63,697 nt of DNA. It comes from Andreprevotia lacus DSM 23236. GTDB taxonomy: Bacteria; Pseudomonadota; Gammaproteobacteria; Burkholderiales; Chitinibacteraceae. The position numbers and the translations under genes are program-made. The DNA lies in the NCBI RefSeq assembly GCF_900176275.1, contig NZ_FWXD01000023.1, forward strand, positions 1-63,697, in the 5' to 3' direction. Positions 1 through 9,892 of the stretch are shown piece after piece. The notes under the pieces were generated by a model that did not search any database, had not been told where the DNA came from, and worked only from the letters and a program-made list of their open reading frames with translations. The stretch's first letter is position 1. Each line of letters opens with the position of its first letter.

Positions 1-123
1 ACACCGAAGCCGACCGCAACACCGGCTCCGACCGCTACCCCGGCGCCGACCAATGTGCCGACTGCTACACCGAAGCCGACTGCTACACCGGTCCCGGGCA
101 CCCCGACCGCGACCCCGGTTCCG
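1..123 (+). repeat. Thr/Pro linker repeat in chitinase
   Basis: Imperfect tandem units encoding PTATPKP/PTATPAP/PTATPVP. The nucleotide unit accgaagccgac is seen at both ends of the tract. This is a flexible linker, prone to unit-number change by slippage. It begins before the window. Confidence 0.75.
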
Positions 124-1404
124 TCGGCAGGCGGCAAGGAAGTCGGTTCCTACTTCGCTCAGTGGGGCATCTACGGCCGCAACTACCAGGTAAAGGCCAT
201 CCAGACCAGCGGCTCCGCGGCCAAGATGACCTTCCTGAACTACGCCTTCGGTAACGTCTACCAGAAGAACGGCGGCTACGAATGCGACATCCAGTACCGT
301 ACCGAATCGGGCAATGGTGACGGTGGCGATCCGTTTGCCGACTACAGCAAATCGTTCGATGCCGCTTCGTCGGTTGACGGCGTGGCTGACAAGTGGGACG
401 ACGCACTGCGCGGCAACTTCGGCCAGATCAAGCGCCTGAAGGCCCTCAACCCCAACCTGAAGGTGTACATCTCGGTCGGCGGCTGGTCGTGGTCCAAGTG
501 GTTCTCGGCCGCATCCGCGACCGACGCCCTGCGCAAGCAACTGGTCTCCTCGTGCATCAACACCTACATCAAGGGCAACCTGCCGGTGTATGACGGTGCA
601 GGTGGTACGGGTGCCGCTGCCGGCGTATTCGACGGCATCGACATCGACTGGGAATTCCCGGGCGTACAAGGCTTCGGCTACAACACCGTCTCGGCGGCCG
701 ACAAGCAGAACTACACCCTGCTGCTGAAGGAATTCCGCACCCAGCTGGATGCAGTCACTGCCACCACCGGCAAGAAGTACGGCCTGACCGTCGCGATCAG
801 CGCGGGCAAGGACAAGATCGACATGACCGAGCCGGCTGCCTACAGCCAGTACCTCGATCACATCAACATCATGTCCTATGACTTCCATGGCGGCTGGGAA
901 GCCACGGGTCCGACCGACTTCCACAGCAACCTGTACGCCGATCCGGCCAGCCCGAACTACAACGACCCGAAGACCGGTCAACCGGGCCTGGGCGCCACCT
1001 ACAACATCGACAGCGCAGTGAAGAACCTGATCGCTGCCGGTGCACCGGCTGGCAAGCTGATCGTGGGTGTACCGTTCTACGGTCGTGGCTGGACGGGTGT
1101 GACCAACGCCAACAACGGTCTGTACCAACCGGCCGCCAAGGCAGCCACCGGTACCTACGAAGCGGGCATCGAAGACTACAAGGTGCTGAAGAACGCAGCG
1201 GGTACGGTGTACACCAACGCGATCACCAAGCAATCGTGGAAGTTCGATGGCAGCACGTTCTGGTCGTATGACACGCCGGCGGACATTGCCACCAAGGTGA
1301 GCTATGTGAAGTCGAGTGGTCTGGGTGGCGTGTTCAGCTGGGAGCTGGATGGTGATGACACCGCTGGTACCCTGATGAGCGCAATGAGCGCGGTGCGCCA
1401 GTAA
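1..1404 (+). CDS. GH18 chitinase, 3' part (5' end outside window)
   Basis: Secreted endo-acting chitinase that hydrolyses beta-1,4 bonds in chitin. The frame is open from base 1, so the N-terminus (signal peptide and any chitin-binding domain) lies outside the window. The first ~40 codons are a Thr/Pro-rich linker of repeated PTATP-type units, usual between a binding module and the catalytic domain. The GH18 barrel starts near GSYFAQWGIYGRNYQ and carries the catalytic DGIDIDWE at window codons 211-218, with Glu218 as the acid catalyst. SVGGWSWS and MSYDFHGGW are further GH18 signatures. The frame ends with a GVFSWELDGDD strand, so the 3' end is complete. A terminator follows 48 bp downstream. 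The GH18 assignment is firm; exact substrate preference is not visible. Confidence 0.95.
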   Translation, partial: TPKPTATPAPTATPAPTNVPTATPKPTATPVPGTPTATPVPSAGGKEVGSYFAQWGIYGRNYQVKAIQTSGSAAKMTFLNYAFGNVYQKNGGYECDIQYRTESGNGDGGDPFADYSKSFDAASSVDGVADKWDDALRGNFGQIKRLKALNPNLKVYISVGGWSWSKWFSAASATDALRKQLVSSCINTYIKGNLPVYDGAGGTGAAAGVFDGIDIDWEFPGVQGFGYNTVSAADKQNYTLLLKEFRTQLDAVTATTGKKYGLTVAISAGKDKIDMTEPAAYSQYLDHINIMSYDFHGGWEATGPTDFHSNLYADPASPNYNDPKTGQPGLGATYNIDSAVKNLIAAGAPAGKLIVGVPFYGRGWTGVTNANNGLYQPAAKAATGTYEAGIEDYKVLKNAAGTVYTNAITKQSWKFDGSTFWSYDTPADIATKVSYVKSSGLGGVFSWELDGDDTAGTLMSAMSAVRQ

Positions 1405-1451
1405 CGGCACTGCATGGCAGCACGGCCTGACCAGCTGTGGTGCTGGCCAAC

Positions 1452-1483
1452 AAAAAGCCCTCCCGATCGGGGAGGGCTTTTTT
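1452..1483. terminator. Bidirectional rho-independent terminator, chitinase / fliD
   Basis: An A5 tract, a GCCCTCCC/GGGAGGGC stem closed by GATC, then T6. It serves the chitinase on the plus strand and the convergent fliD on the minus strand. Confidence 0.9.
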
Positions 1484-1510
1484 GTGGGCGTGATGCCTGC
1501 CGGGCGGTGT

Positions 1511-2863
1511 TTACATCGTATCGAACAGGGTGCCGCTACTGCTGCTGCCGTTGCTGAGTTGCGAGTATTTCTGTGCCAGCGCCTGTGCCTGCAGGGTCAT
1601 GGCTTTTTGCAGCTGGTCGCGTTTGTTGTTGATGTTGGCGATATCGGCATTCAGCGCCTTGGTCTGCTTCTGCACGGTGCCCGACGAGCCCAGCAGACCG
1701 TCGATCTGGCTGCCGATCTGGCTGACCAGCCCCTTGTCCTTGCCGCTGAACAGCGCGGCAGCGCCGGCCGGGTCGGCGGTGACGGCTTTTTGCAAGGTAT
1801 CCGCATTGATGGTCAGCTCGCTGGTCTTGGCGCGGGTAATGCCCAAGCGGCTCAGCGTGAGGGTGTTGCCGTCCTTGCCGCTGGCGGTGGCGCCATTGAA
1901 GATGCGATCCAGCTGCCCCTGGATGCGGCCGGCCAGCCCGTCGGCCTGCAGCTCGCCCTTTTGCAGCGTTTGCAGCTTGCTGCTGAGCTGATTGTAGGCG
2001 TTGACCAGATTGGTGATGTTGCTGGCAATCTGGCTGCTGTCCTGCGCAATGGTGACCGTGCTGCTGCCGGTGCCCGACAGCTTGAGCACGGCACCCGGTA
2101 CAGCGTCAGTCACGGTATTGCTGGCGCTGCTGCGGCTGGTGCCGTTGATGGCCAGCAGCGCATTCTGGGCGGCCTGCGTTTGGGTCATGTTCTTGCCACC
2201 GGCCGGGTTGAAGTTGAGCAGCGCGGCCACCGCCGGGTCGCCACTCACGTCCAACCGCATGCTGTTGGCCGCGCCACTGGGCGACTTCAGGCTGAGCACA
2301 TAGCCATCGGCGGTTTGCGTCACGCTGGCGGTCACCCCCATGTTGGCAGCATTGATGGCGGTGGCAATGCCCTGCAGGCTGGTGTTGTTGCCGCTGACGG
2401 TAATGCTCTTGCTGCTGGCAGCGGTAAAGCTCTTGTCGCCAGTGGTGCCCAGGTCCAGCTTGATGGTGATTGGGGCGCCGTTGCCGATATTTGTGGTGGC
2501 GCTGCTTTGCGGCTTGGCGGTCAGCACTTGCGATTGGGCGAGTTGATCGACCTTGATCGTATAGCTGCCCGCCGTGGCGTTGCCGGATGCCGTTGCGGTC
2601 AGCACGCCGGTATCGGACGACTTGGCCGAGGTGGACAAACCCTTGCCCGCCAGCGTGCTGGCCAGCGACTGGAACGAGGCCAGTGCGCTCTGCAATTGGC
2701 CCAGGCCGGATAGCCGGGTCTTGTCGCTGGTCAGCGCCGCATTCAGTTTGGGCGCCAGCGTGTTACGGCTCTGCATGGTCTTGCTGACCATGTCATAGAC
2801 ATCCAGCCCGCTTTTCTTGCCGGTCAGACTGGAAAAGTTGGACAGGGAAAGTGGCGATGTCAT
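1511..2863 (-). CDS. fliD: Flagellar hook-associated protein 2 (filament cap) FliD
   Basis: Caps the flagellar filament and promotes flagellin polymerisation at the tip. The 450-residue product shows the FliD layout: N-terminal segment with GLDVYDMVSKTMQ, a variable middle, and a C-terminal coiled coil (KALNADIANINNKRDQLQKA) ending in a short helix. The start at 2863 (MTSPLSL) is chosen because GAGAGG lies at the right distance; the frame stays open to 3046 but that extension lacks flagellar character. It stands alone, without the flaG, fliS or fliT neighbours it often has, and about 33 kb from fliC. No sigma-28 or sigma-54 promoter was found just upstream. The N-terminus is somewhat atypical, so the FliD call rests mainly on overall architecture. 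Confidence 0.85.
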   Translation of the reverse strand: MTSPLSLSNFSSLTGKKSGLDVYDMVSKTMQSRNTLAPKLNAALTSDKTRLSGLGQLQSALASFQSLASTLAGKGLSTSAKSSDTGVLTATASGNATAGSYTIKVDQLAQSQVLTAKPQSSATTNIGNGAPITIKLDLGTTGDKSFTAASSKSITVSGNNTSLQGIATAINAANMGVTASVTQTADGYVLSLKSPSGAANSMRLDVSGDPAVAALLNFNPAGGKNMTQTQAAQNALLAINGTSRSSASNTVTDAVPGAVLKLSGTGSSTVTIAQDSSQIASNITNLVNAYNQLSSKLQTLQKGELQADGLAGRIQGQLDRIFNGATASGKDGNTLTLSRLGITRAKTSELTINADTLQKAVTADPAGAAALFSGKDKGLVSQIGSQIDGLLGSSGTVQKQTKALNADIANINNKRDQLQKAMTLQAQALAQKYSQLSNGSSSSGTLFDTM

Positions 2864-3210
2864 GCGTAACCTCTCGGATGCTGGATGGATGGGCAAGCCC
2901 GGCACCGGCAAGGCGGTGGTCATTCTTGCCGCCCTTGCCGCCGCCGTGGCGGCAACGAGGGCATTCCAGGGCTTGCCCGGGCTTGCGCTACTGGCTGCAA
3001 TGCCGGCAAATCCATACATGGCTGAATGTGGACTTACCCCTTTCAAGCAAACTCGATGCCAGCTCAGGGGGGTAATGAAAGATTGCCGTTACATTGCAGG
3101 ACTGAGGTGGTGGGAGGTGTGTTGCTCAGGCCGCCCGGCATGAAGTGCACAAGCAGAAAAAACGGCAGATATGCCAAGCAAAAAAACCGGCGGATTTTTG
3201 CTTTCTTCTA
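2864..3210. other. Non-coding gap between fliD and the groESL promoter
   Basis: About 350 bp between divergently transcribed fliD and groES. It holds the fliD ribosome binding site and a GC-rich stretch with small inverted repeats near 2928-2960. I see no convincing gene, tRNA or second promoter. Short frames reading through it have no recognisable product. Confidence 0.5.
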
Positions 3211-3239
3211 TTGAAAAGGCACAGGGGCGTCCCTATTAT
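3211..3239 (+). promoter_or_regulatory. groESL promoter (sigma-70-like, also sigma-32-like)
   Basis: TTGAAA at 3211-3216 and TATTAT at 3234-3239 are separated by exactly 17 bp, a good sigma-70 fit. The same bases also resemble a heat-shock promoter, with TTGAAA as -35 and cccTATTA as -10. The -10 hexamer abuts and overlaps the CIRCE operator by one base. Confidence 0.75.
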
Positions 3240-3265
3240 TAGCACTCGTTAGCGTTGAGTGCTAA
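3239..3265 (+). promoter_or_regulatory. CIRCE operator (HrcA binding site)
   Basis: A perfect match to the CIRCE consensus: TTAGCACTC, 9-bp spacer, GAGTGCTAA. HrcA bound here would block transcription starting from the adjoining -10 box. The hrcA gene is not in this window. Confidence 0.95.
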
Positions 3266-3339
3266 CAGCTGGCCCGGCCACTATCGGTGCCGGGTTGTTT
3301 GTCTGCACATGCACAGATTTTCCAACAGGAGATTGAAAG

Positions 3340-3630
3340 ATGGGTATTCGTCCCTTGCACGACCGCGTCGTGATCAAGCGTGTTGAAGCTGAAGAAAAGA
3401 CCGCCTCGGGCATCGTGTTGCCGGGCGCTGCAGCCGAGAAGCCGGATCTGGGCGAAGTCGTTGCCATCGGCACCGGCAAGCAGCTGGACAATGGCTCGGT
3501 GCGCCCGCTGGCAGTCAAGGTTGGCGACAAGGTCATCCTTGGCAAGTACAGCGGCCAGACCGTCAAGGTCGGCGGCGAAGAGCTGCTGGTGGTGCGTGAA
3601 GAAGATATCTTCGGCATCCTCGAGGCCTGA
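3340..3630 (+). CDS. groES: Co-chaperonin GroES (Hsp10)
   Basis: Seven-subunit lid of the GroEL folding chamber in the cytoplasm. At 96 aa it has the usual length. It starts [14 protein letters not shown], carries the mobile loop [12 protein letters not shown] that contacts GroEL, and ends [15 protein letters not shown] lies just before the ATG. It is first in the operon with groEL, 179 bp ahead of it, under the CIRCE/heat-shock promoter, so heat induction by HrcA release (and perhaps sigma-32) is expected. Confidence 0.99.
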   Translation: MGIRPLHDRVVIKRVEAEEKTASGIVLPGAAAEKPDLGEVVAIGTGKQLDNGSVRPLAVKVGDKVILGKYSGQTVKVGGEELLVVREEDIFGILEA

Positions 3631-3649
3631 TTTCGGTTCGCCTTCGATC

Positions 3650-3750
3650 CGATGACTGCGTTGGCTGCGCGGCGAATCTCCTCGCCGTACTCATGTACGG
3701 CTGCGTCGAGTCTTGCTTGCCGCCTTGTCCTCGAATCGAATCCTTCCCGA
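3650..3750. repeat. REP-like palindromic element between groES and groEL
   Basis: The long groES-groEL spacer holds nested inverted repeats: CCGTAC/GTACGG at 3685-3700 with a 4-nt loop, enclosed by CTCG/CGAG, and flanked by related GCGGCG/GCCGCC arms. Its style (gcgttgg, central gtac..gtac, ccttgtcctcg) resembles dispersed intergenic repeats I associate with Neisseriales genomes, but no second copy is visible here. It may act as an mRNA stability or processing site. Confidence 0.45.
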
Positions 3751-3794
3751 AATGCTGCTGCACCCAGCGTGCAGCACTCCCCAGAATTCAATGA

Positions 3795-5450
<1,656 letters not shown>

Positions 5451-5481
5451 GTCCGGTTTTCCCTGCAGCACACGCAGTCTG

Positions 5482-5511
5482 AAAAACGCCACCTTCGGGT
5501 GGCGTTTTTTT
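5482..5511 (+). terminator. Rho-independent terminator after groEL
   Basis: AACGCCACC / GGTGGCGTT stem with a TTCG tetraloop followed by T7: a canonical intrinsic terminator 31 bp past the groEL stop. Confidence 0.93.
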
Positions 5512-5931
5512 CTGCGCAGCATGGTGATCGGCGCGGGTCATTTGTGCAACAGGACGACCGACAAATACAGCATGCTGCGAGCATGGCCTGTTGAGTATGC
5601 GGCCAAACAACTTCGGTGTCGGCAAGCAAGCCCTGTTTTACATAACGGGGGGCAAGGCCGTGGTCTATGAATGGGATAAGCACCCGGCCAGATGATGAAG
5701 TCCGATTGGCCGCCATTGCAGTAGGCTATGTGGTGACCTGTTGCCGCTGCTGGCGGCTTGGGCCTGGTGGCGGTGGGGTGGCAGGGGCATTCCCCAAGGG
5801 GCGCTAAACAAACCCTGCTGGCAGCGTTACGCTCATTTGCAGGGGCTTGTACCGTCTGCGTTTCGCGTGCCTTGCCAGCTGGTTGTGCGGGGTTTTGCAC
5901 GCCGCGCCAAACAGGCTTTAAAGAGAATCGC
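5512..5931. other. 420-bp stretch without a convincing gene
   Basis: It lies between the groEL terminator and the next start codon. Small open frames exist on both strands but none has recognisable protein character or a good ribosome binding site. A segment around 5660-5735 could fold (GGCC arms at 5661 and 5691). No tRNA, 6S or riboswitch core was recognised. It may hold the promoter of the following gene. Confidence 0.4.
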
Positions 5932-6453
5932 ATGCGTGACGACCAAAACGACCTGTGGCAATTGGGCCGGATGCTGGCGATCCGCCTGGCCATCAGCGCG
6001 CTGGTGCTGTGGCTGGCCTATCGCCATGCGCTGACCTTGCTGCCCTTTGCTGCCGTAGTGGTGGCTGTGCTGATGGCCAAGCCGCTGCTGGAGCTGCTGC
6101 CGGCCATGATCGGCCGCATGAGGGCGGCGGCGTATCAGGATGCCGATCACTGGATCGCTTATGGCGGCTTTGAGGTGCGCATCTATCGTGACGAGCGCGG
6201 CGGCTGGTGGTTCGATGCTGCGGACATCTGCCGCCTCATCGACCGGCGCTGGCCGCCGGATGCCGAGGCCGCTGCACTGGCGCCCATGCAGCGCGGCAGG
6301 CCGGTGCTGAGCGAGACATCCGTTCATCAACTGCTGGGCGGTAGCGGCCACCCGCTGGCCCGTCGTCTGGACGGCTGGTTTGAGCGTGAAATGAAGGCCT
6401 TGCGCAAGCAACCTTCGCCACCGCCGGCTTCCAGTACGGATGCGCAAGACTGA
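5932..6453 (+). CDS. Membrane protein with Bro-N-like cytoplasmic domain
   Basis: Function unknown. The 173-aa product has two hydrophobic helices near residues 12-30 and 33-52, then a soluble domain at about 75-150. In that domain the order WWFDAADICRLI ... VLSETSVHQLL ... ARRLDGWFEREMKALRK resembles the Bro-N fold of phage antirepressors (aromatic plus acidic DIC motif, a serine-containing strand, a final W..E...LRK helix). Bro-N domains are usually soluble and DNA-linked, so tethering to membrane helices is unusual. The ATG at 5932 is chosen because the longer frame (from 5758) adds a low-complexity leader; AAGAGA lies at the right spacing. The Bro-N call is by eye. Confidence 0.6.
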   Translation: MRDDQNDLWQLGRMLAIRLAISALVLWLAYRHALTLLPFAAVVVAVLMAKPLLELLPAMIGRMRAAAYQDADHWIAYGGFEVRIYRDERGGWWFDAADICRLIDRRWPPDAEAAALAPMQRGRPVLSETSVHQLLGGSGHPLARRLDGWFEREMKALRKQPSPPPASSTDAQD

Positions 6454-6524
6454 CCGGGCTTGTGAGCCTTGATTTGCTGGTCTAGTTTGAAATCAAGTAC
6501 TTGTCAGCCGGGAGTGTGTGTCCC

Positions 6525-7436
6525 ATGGATCGGATTTTGATTGGCGAGCAGCTCAGGCGCTGTCTGGGTGAATATCAGGAACAATACCCGGCAGAACTGG
6601 TAGCCAACTACCCACGCATTGCCAACACCATTGTTGATCTGTGGGGCAGCCGCAATCTGGACAAGTATTTTGAAGACCTGTTGATCGATGATCGCGGTGA
6701 CCGCCAAGGCTTTCCCCCCTCGGTCGTCCACGAGCTCATGGGGCTGATGCGTGCTTACGACTGGCAGCGCAACATCAAGCCATCCTCCACGCCCGACATC
6801 TGGGGCCATGCGGAAGAGCCGCATCTGGAGTTCCGCAAGGCCGAACCGCTGTATACCTCGCTGACGCTGATTGAGGCCGCACAGAAAGGCGAGAAGGACC
6901 GCATCATGACCATGGTGAAGGCGGGCATCTCGTCCGACCGCACCGATGATCTGGGCAAGAGCGCCCTGATCTGGGCGGCATCCTATGGCCACACCGATGT
7001 GGTCGATTACCTGCTTACCCTGAAAACAGACATCAATCGTGCCGATCTGGGCGGATTCCGCGCCCTGCACTGGGCCGCCACCAATGGCCATCTGGCGGTG
7101 GTCAATACGCTGATCGAGCATGGTGCCAATCTGGACGTGCAAAACAAGCGCGGCCTTACGCCGTTGATGCTGGCGGCGCAAAACCTCAAGCAAGCCGTGG
7201 TATCGCGCCTGTTGCAGGCCGGTGCCAACCCGAATATTGAGGACGAAGAAGGCAGCAACATCCTGCACCAGTTGCTGCTCTACGGCCGTTCGCGCGAAGC
7301 CTTGCCCATCCTGACCCTGCTGCTGGAATACCAGGCCGATGTCGGCCGGCGCAACCGTCAGCATCAGTCACCGCTTGAAATCGCGATGCAACACGACGAC
7401 GCGCAGATCCGCACGCTGTTTTCCCACCTGGGCTGA
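6525..7436 (+). CDS. Ankyrin-repeat protein
   Basis: A 303-aa protein with an N-terminal helical region (about 1-110) and five to six ankyrin repeats from about residue 112 to the end, e.g. GKSALIWAASYGHTDVVDYLL, GFRALHWAATNGHLAVVNTLI and GLTPLMLAAQNLKQAVVSRLL. Ankyrin repeats mediate protein-protein contacts; the partner is unknown. There is no signal peptide, so it is probably cytoplasmic. ATG 6525 is preferred over the upstream TTG at 6501; a GGGAG lies 10 nt upstream. It follows the Bro-N-like gene by 71 bp on the same strand, so co-transcription is possible. Confidence 0.85.
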   Translation: MDRILIGEQLRRCLGEYQEQYPAELVANYPRIANTIVDLWGSRNLDKYFEDLLIDDRGDRQGFPPSVVHELMGLMRAYDWQRNIKPSSTPDIWGHAEEPHLEFRKAEPLYTSLTLIEAAQKGEKDRIMTMVKAGISSDRTDDLGKSALIWAASYGHTDVVDYLLTLKTDINRADLGGFRALHWAATNGHLAVVNTLIEHGANLDVQNKRGLTPLMLAAQNLKQAVVSRLLQAGANPNIEDEEGSNILHQLLLYGRSREALPILTLLLEYQADVGRRNRQHQSPLEIAMQHDDAQIRTLFSHLG

Positions 7437-7477
7437 GCGCCAGCCATGCAAGCGGCCCCGTGAAAAACCGCCATCCA

Positions 7478-7500
7478 GAACCCGGCAAGGCCGGGTTCTG
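7478..7500. terminator. Weak hairpin between convergent genes
   Basis: AGAACCCGG / CCGGGTTCT stem between the ankyrin gene and the convergent thioesterase gene. No proper T tract follows on the plus strand; on the minus strand GGTTTTTC comes about 12 nt later. Terminator function is only possible. Confidence 0.4.
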
Positions 7501-7625
7501 TGCATTTCGTCGGAGAGTAAGCCGCTTCCCTGCTGCTTGCCATGCCCCGTCCTGCGCTGTCCGCAAGCCTTGCTACGCGCATCAACGGCGGTGGAGAAAC
7601 CTCTTGGTACGCGTGACGCGGCTGC

Positions 7626-8081
7626 TCAGGACTGCTGCATGCGTTGCTGGCGCCGGCGCTCTGCTGCCAGCCAGCGTGCCCTGGCAGTGTCATCGTCAAG
7701 CTGTAGCCCGGGCACCACTGCCGGTTTGCCAGCCTCACCCATCGCCACCATGGTGAAGTAGCAGCTATTGGTATGGCGCACCTCACGCGTGCGGATGTTC
7801 TCGGCCAGCACGCGGATGCCGATCTCCATCGACGTACGGCCGGTGTAGTTCACGCTGGCCAGAAAAGTCACCAGCTCGCCCACGTGAATCGGCTGCTTGA
7901 ACAGCACCTGATCGACCGACAGGGTTACCACATAAGTCCCCGCATAACGGCTGGCACAGGCATACGCCACCTCATCCAGCAACTTGAGCAACTGCCCGCC
8001 GTGCACATTGCCGGAGAAGTTGGCCATCTCGGGCATCATCAGGATGGACATTGAAAGTTGGTGACGAGGGCTGCTACTCAT
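7626..8081 (-). CDS. Acyl-CoA thioesterase, hotdog fold (YciA-like)
   Basis: Hydrolyses acyl-CoA to free acid and CoA in the cytoplasm. The 151-aa single hotdog domain carries the family signature NFSGNVHGGQLLKLLDEVAYACASRYAG, with the HGG turn and catalytic acidic residue, followed by the DQVLFKQPIHVGELVTF strand pair. The charged, Arg/Gln-rich tail is typical of the YciA/BACH-like group. It is monocistronic, convergent with the ankyrin gene and divergent from the WG-repeat lipoprotein. Physiological acyl chain is not readable from sequence. Confidence 0.88.
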   Translation of the reverse strand: MSSSPRHQLSMSILMMPEMANFSGNVHGGQLLKLLDEVAYACASRYAGTYVVTLSVDQVLFKQPIHVGELVTFLASVNYTGRTSMEIGIRVLAENIRTREVRHTNSCYFTMVAMGEAGKPAVVPGLQLDDDTARARWLAAERRRQQRMQQS

Positions 8082-8221
8082 GGCATGGGTCCGGATTGGT
8101 CATTGGGCCTGAATTAATTCAGATAAAGTATGTTTTGATTCAGCTTTTTGACAGTAATTGCCTGCACGCGCAAAATGCCACCATTCGAGTGTCATTCGTA
8201 CGCTCATTGTTCACAAAGGAT

Positions 8222-9841
8222 ATGAACTTGCAGGACATTGGATTGTTTCGCGTCGTGTTGATTGGCCTGGTTGCCGGGCTCGTGTTGGGTGGCTGCAAGG
8301 ATAACGCCACGAGTGAAGCTCCTGCAGCCAAAGTGGCGCCGTTGGGGCGGATGGCGGTCCCGGTTTGCTTGAATGAAGCTTGTGGCGTGGTCGATGAAAC
8401 AGGCAAGATCATTAAACAATTTACGCGCGATTCGGTTGCACTGTATAGCACCCAGTTTGACAGCTATTTCCTGGTCGAGAATGGTGCCTGGGCCATGTAT
8501 GGCCTGGATGGTGCCGTGTTGCGGCGCCTTGAAGAGGGCGCCAGCGTCAACGAGTTGACCCCTGGACTCTTTGCCGAAGTCAGTGAGGACAAAAGCCGCT
8601 CGGTGCTGTTTGATGCCAAGGGCAAGGATGTATTCCCCGAGCCGTTTGAGGAACTCGATTACGGTGGCCGGCATGAATTCATCGTCTATCAGCGCAACGG
8701 GCTGTACGGCATCATCAACGCCAAGGGTGAAATGGTTACGCCGGCGCAGTTTGACGAGTTGTCGTCCAACAACATCGACCTGGCACGGCAGGGCGGCGCG
8801 GTTGCCGCCGCGAAAGGAAAGAAACCCTGGGTCGTTCTGATTGATCAGAAAATCGCCAGGCAGGTGCCCTTCACCACACTGGACAGGGCCAGCGACGGTT
8901 ATATTCATGCCGAAGTGCTGAAAGAGAACGATCAACGGCAAGGTTTGCTGGATTTGCAGGGAAACATCGCACTGGCGCCAACCAACGCGCTGATCGGCCA
9001 TCCCTCCCCGGCAGGTATGGTCTTTTTCAAAAAGAACCTGAATAGTTCAACCTGCGGGTTCATGGACCTGCATGGCAAGGTGCTCATCCCTGCCCAATTC
9101 TCGGGGTGTAGCGAGTTCGGCGCCAAAAGCGGCGCGGCTTCAACTGATGCAGGCTATGGCTTGATTGACCACACCGGCAAGTGGCTGGTGCCGCCGCATT
9201 GGATTACGGTGAATGTCCCGGACAATCTCTGGCGTGGCGACCTATCGGCACGCAGCATGCTCATTGCCCATGGCGGCGATGTAATCAACGGCTATACCCA
9301 TGCGATTCTGGACCTCGATCAAGGCAAGGTATTGTTTGAAAATCAAGGCTATACCGAGCTGGAAGTGCTTGATCGCGATCATATCGTCTTCAGCCGTGAA
9401 GCTGAGTCGCTGCTTAATCCGGCGATTGAAGATGTGGAGGACAAGCGCATTGCCGTCGGCCTGATGGACCCTGCCGGCAAGGTGCTGATTCCGGCCAAGC
9501 AGTACTTCCGTTACCAGTTCGATGCATCGCGCCAGTTTATCGTGGCATTTGCGGATCGCGGTTTGATGGGCTTGCACGCGCGTGATGGTCGGGAACTGGT
9601 GCCCGCCAAATGGCCCATTCTGAAAATCCTGCCGGGGAAAAATGCAGTGGTGGGGTTTGATACGGCTGATGAGCGTGACTACTTCGGCTTTTATGCGCCC
9701 AACAACGTCAAAGCTTTGTACCGGGCCGATGGGCAGGAAATATTCTCGGTGAGGAAAAAGCCCGACAGCAATCAAGAGGAATTGGTGGGGCCGGGTAATC
9801 GGGTAATCTGGCCAGCCGCAGCAAAACCAGTGGCACTTTAA
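8222..9841 (+). CDS. WG-repeat lipoprotein
   Basis: Predicted outer-membrane or periplasmic lipoprotein of about 539 aa. The N-terminal helix ends in the lipobox LVLGGC. The body contains repeated WG-type beta units such as GLYGIINAKGEMVTPAQFD, GFMDLHGKVLIPAQF, GYGLIDHTGKWLVPPHW and VGLMDPAGKVLIPAKQ, which form propeller-like or solenoid surfaces. Function is unknown; such proteins are often accessory. The start is uncertain: AAAGGA at 8215-8220 is too close to ATG 8222 but well spaced for TTG 8228, six bases on. Either start keeps the lipobox. A strong terminator follows five bases after the stop. Confidence 0.85.
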   Translation: MNLQDIGLFRVVLIGLVAGLVLGGCKDNATSEAPAAKVAPLGRMAVPVCLNEACGVVDETGKIIKQFTRDSVALYSTQFDSYFLVENGAWAMYGLDGAVLRRLEEGASVNELTPGLFAEVSEDKSRSVLFDAKGKDVFPEPFEELDYGGRHEFIVYQRNGLYGIINAKGEMVTPAQFDELSSNNIDLARQGGAVAAAKGKKPWVVLIDQKIARQVPFTTLDRASDGYIHAEVLKENDQRQGLLDLQGNIALAPTNALIGHPSPAGMVFFKKNLNSSTCGFMDLHGKVLIPAQFSGCSEFGAKSGAASTDAGYGLIDHTGKWLVPPHWITVNVPDNLWRGDLSARSMLIAHGGDVINGYTHAILDLDQGKVLFENQGYTELEVLDRDHIVFSREAESLLNPAIEDVEDKRIAVGLMDPAGKVLIPAKQYFRYQFDASRQFIVAFADRGLMGLHARDGRELVPAKWPILKILPGKNAVVGFDTADERDYFGFYAPNNVKALYRADGQEIFSVRKKPDSNQEELVGPGNRVIWPAAAKPVAL

Positions 9842-9845
9842 AAAC

Positions 9846-9873
9846 AAAAAGGCGTCGCAAGCGACGCCTTTTT
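9846..9873. terminator. Bidirectional terminator, WG lipoprotein / lipA
   Basis: A5, GGCGTCGC/GCGACGCC stem with AA loop, T5. It serves both the plus-strand lipoprotein gene and the convergent lipA. Confidence 0.93.
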
Positions 9874-9892
9874 GTTTGTGGCAAGCCCGGCC

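Noticed and set aside
5538..5993. 151-codon minus-strand gene after groEL
   Set aside because: No ribosome binding site, Arg/Pro-rich shadow composition, and overlap with the better-supported 5932 gene.
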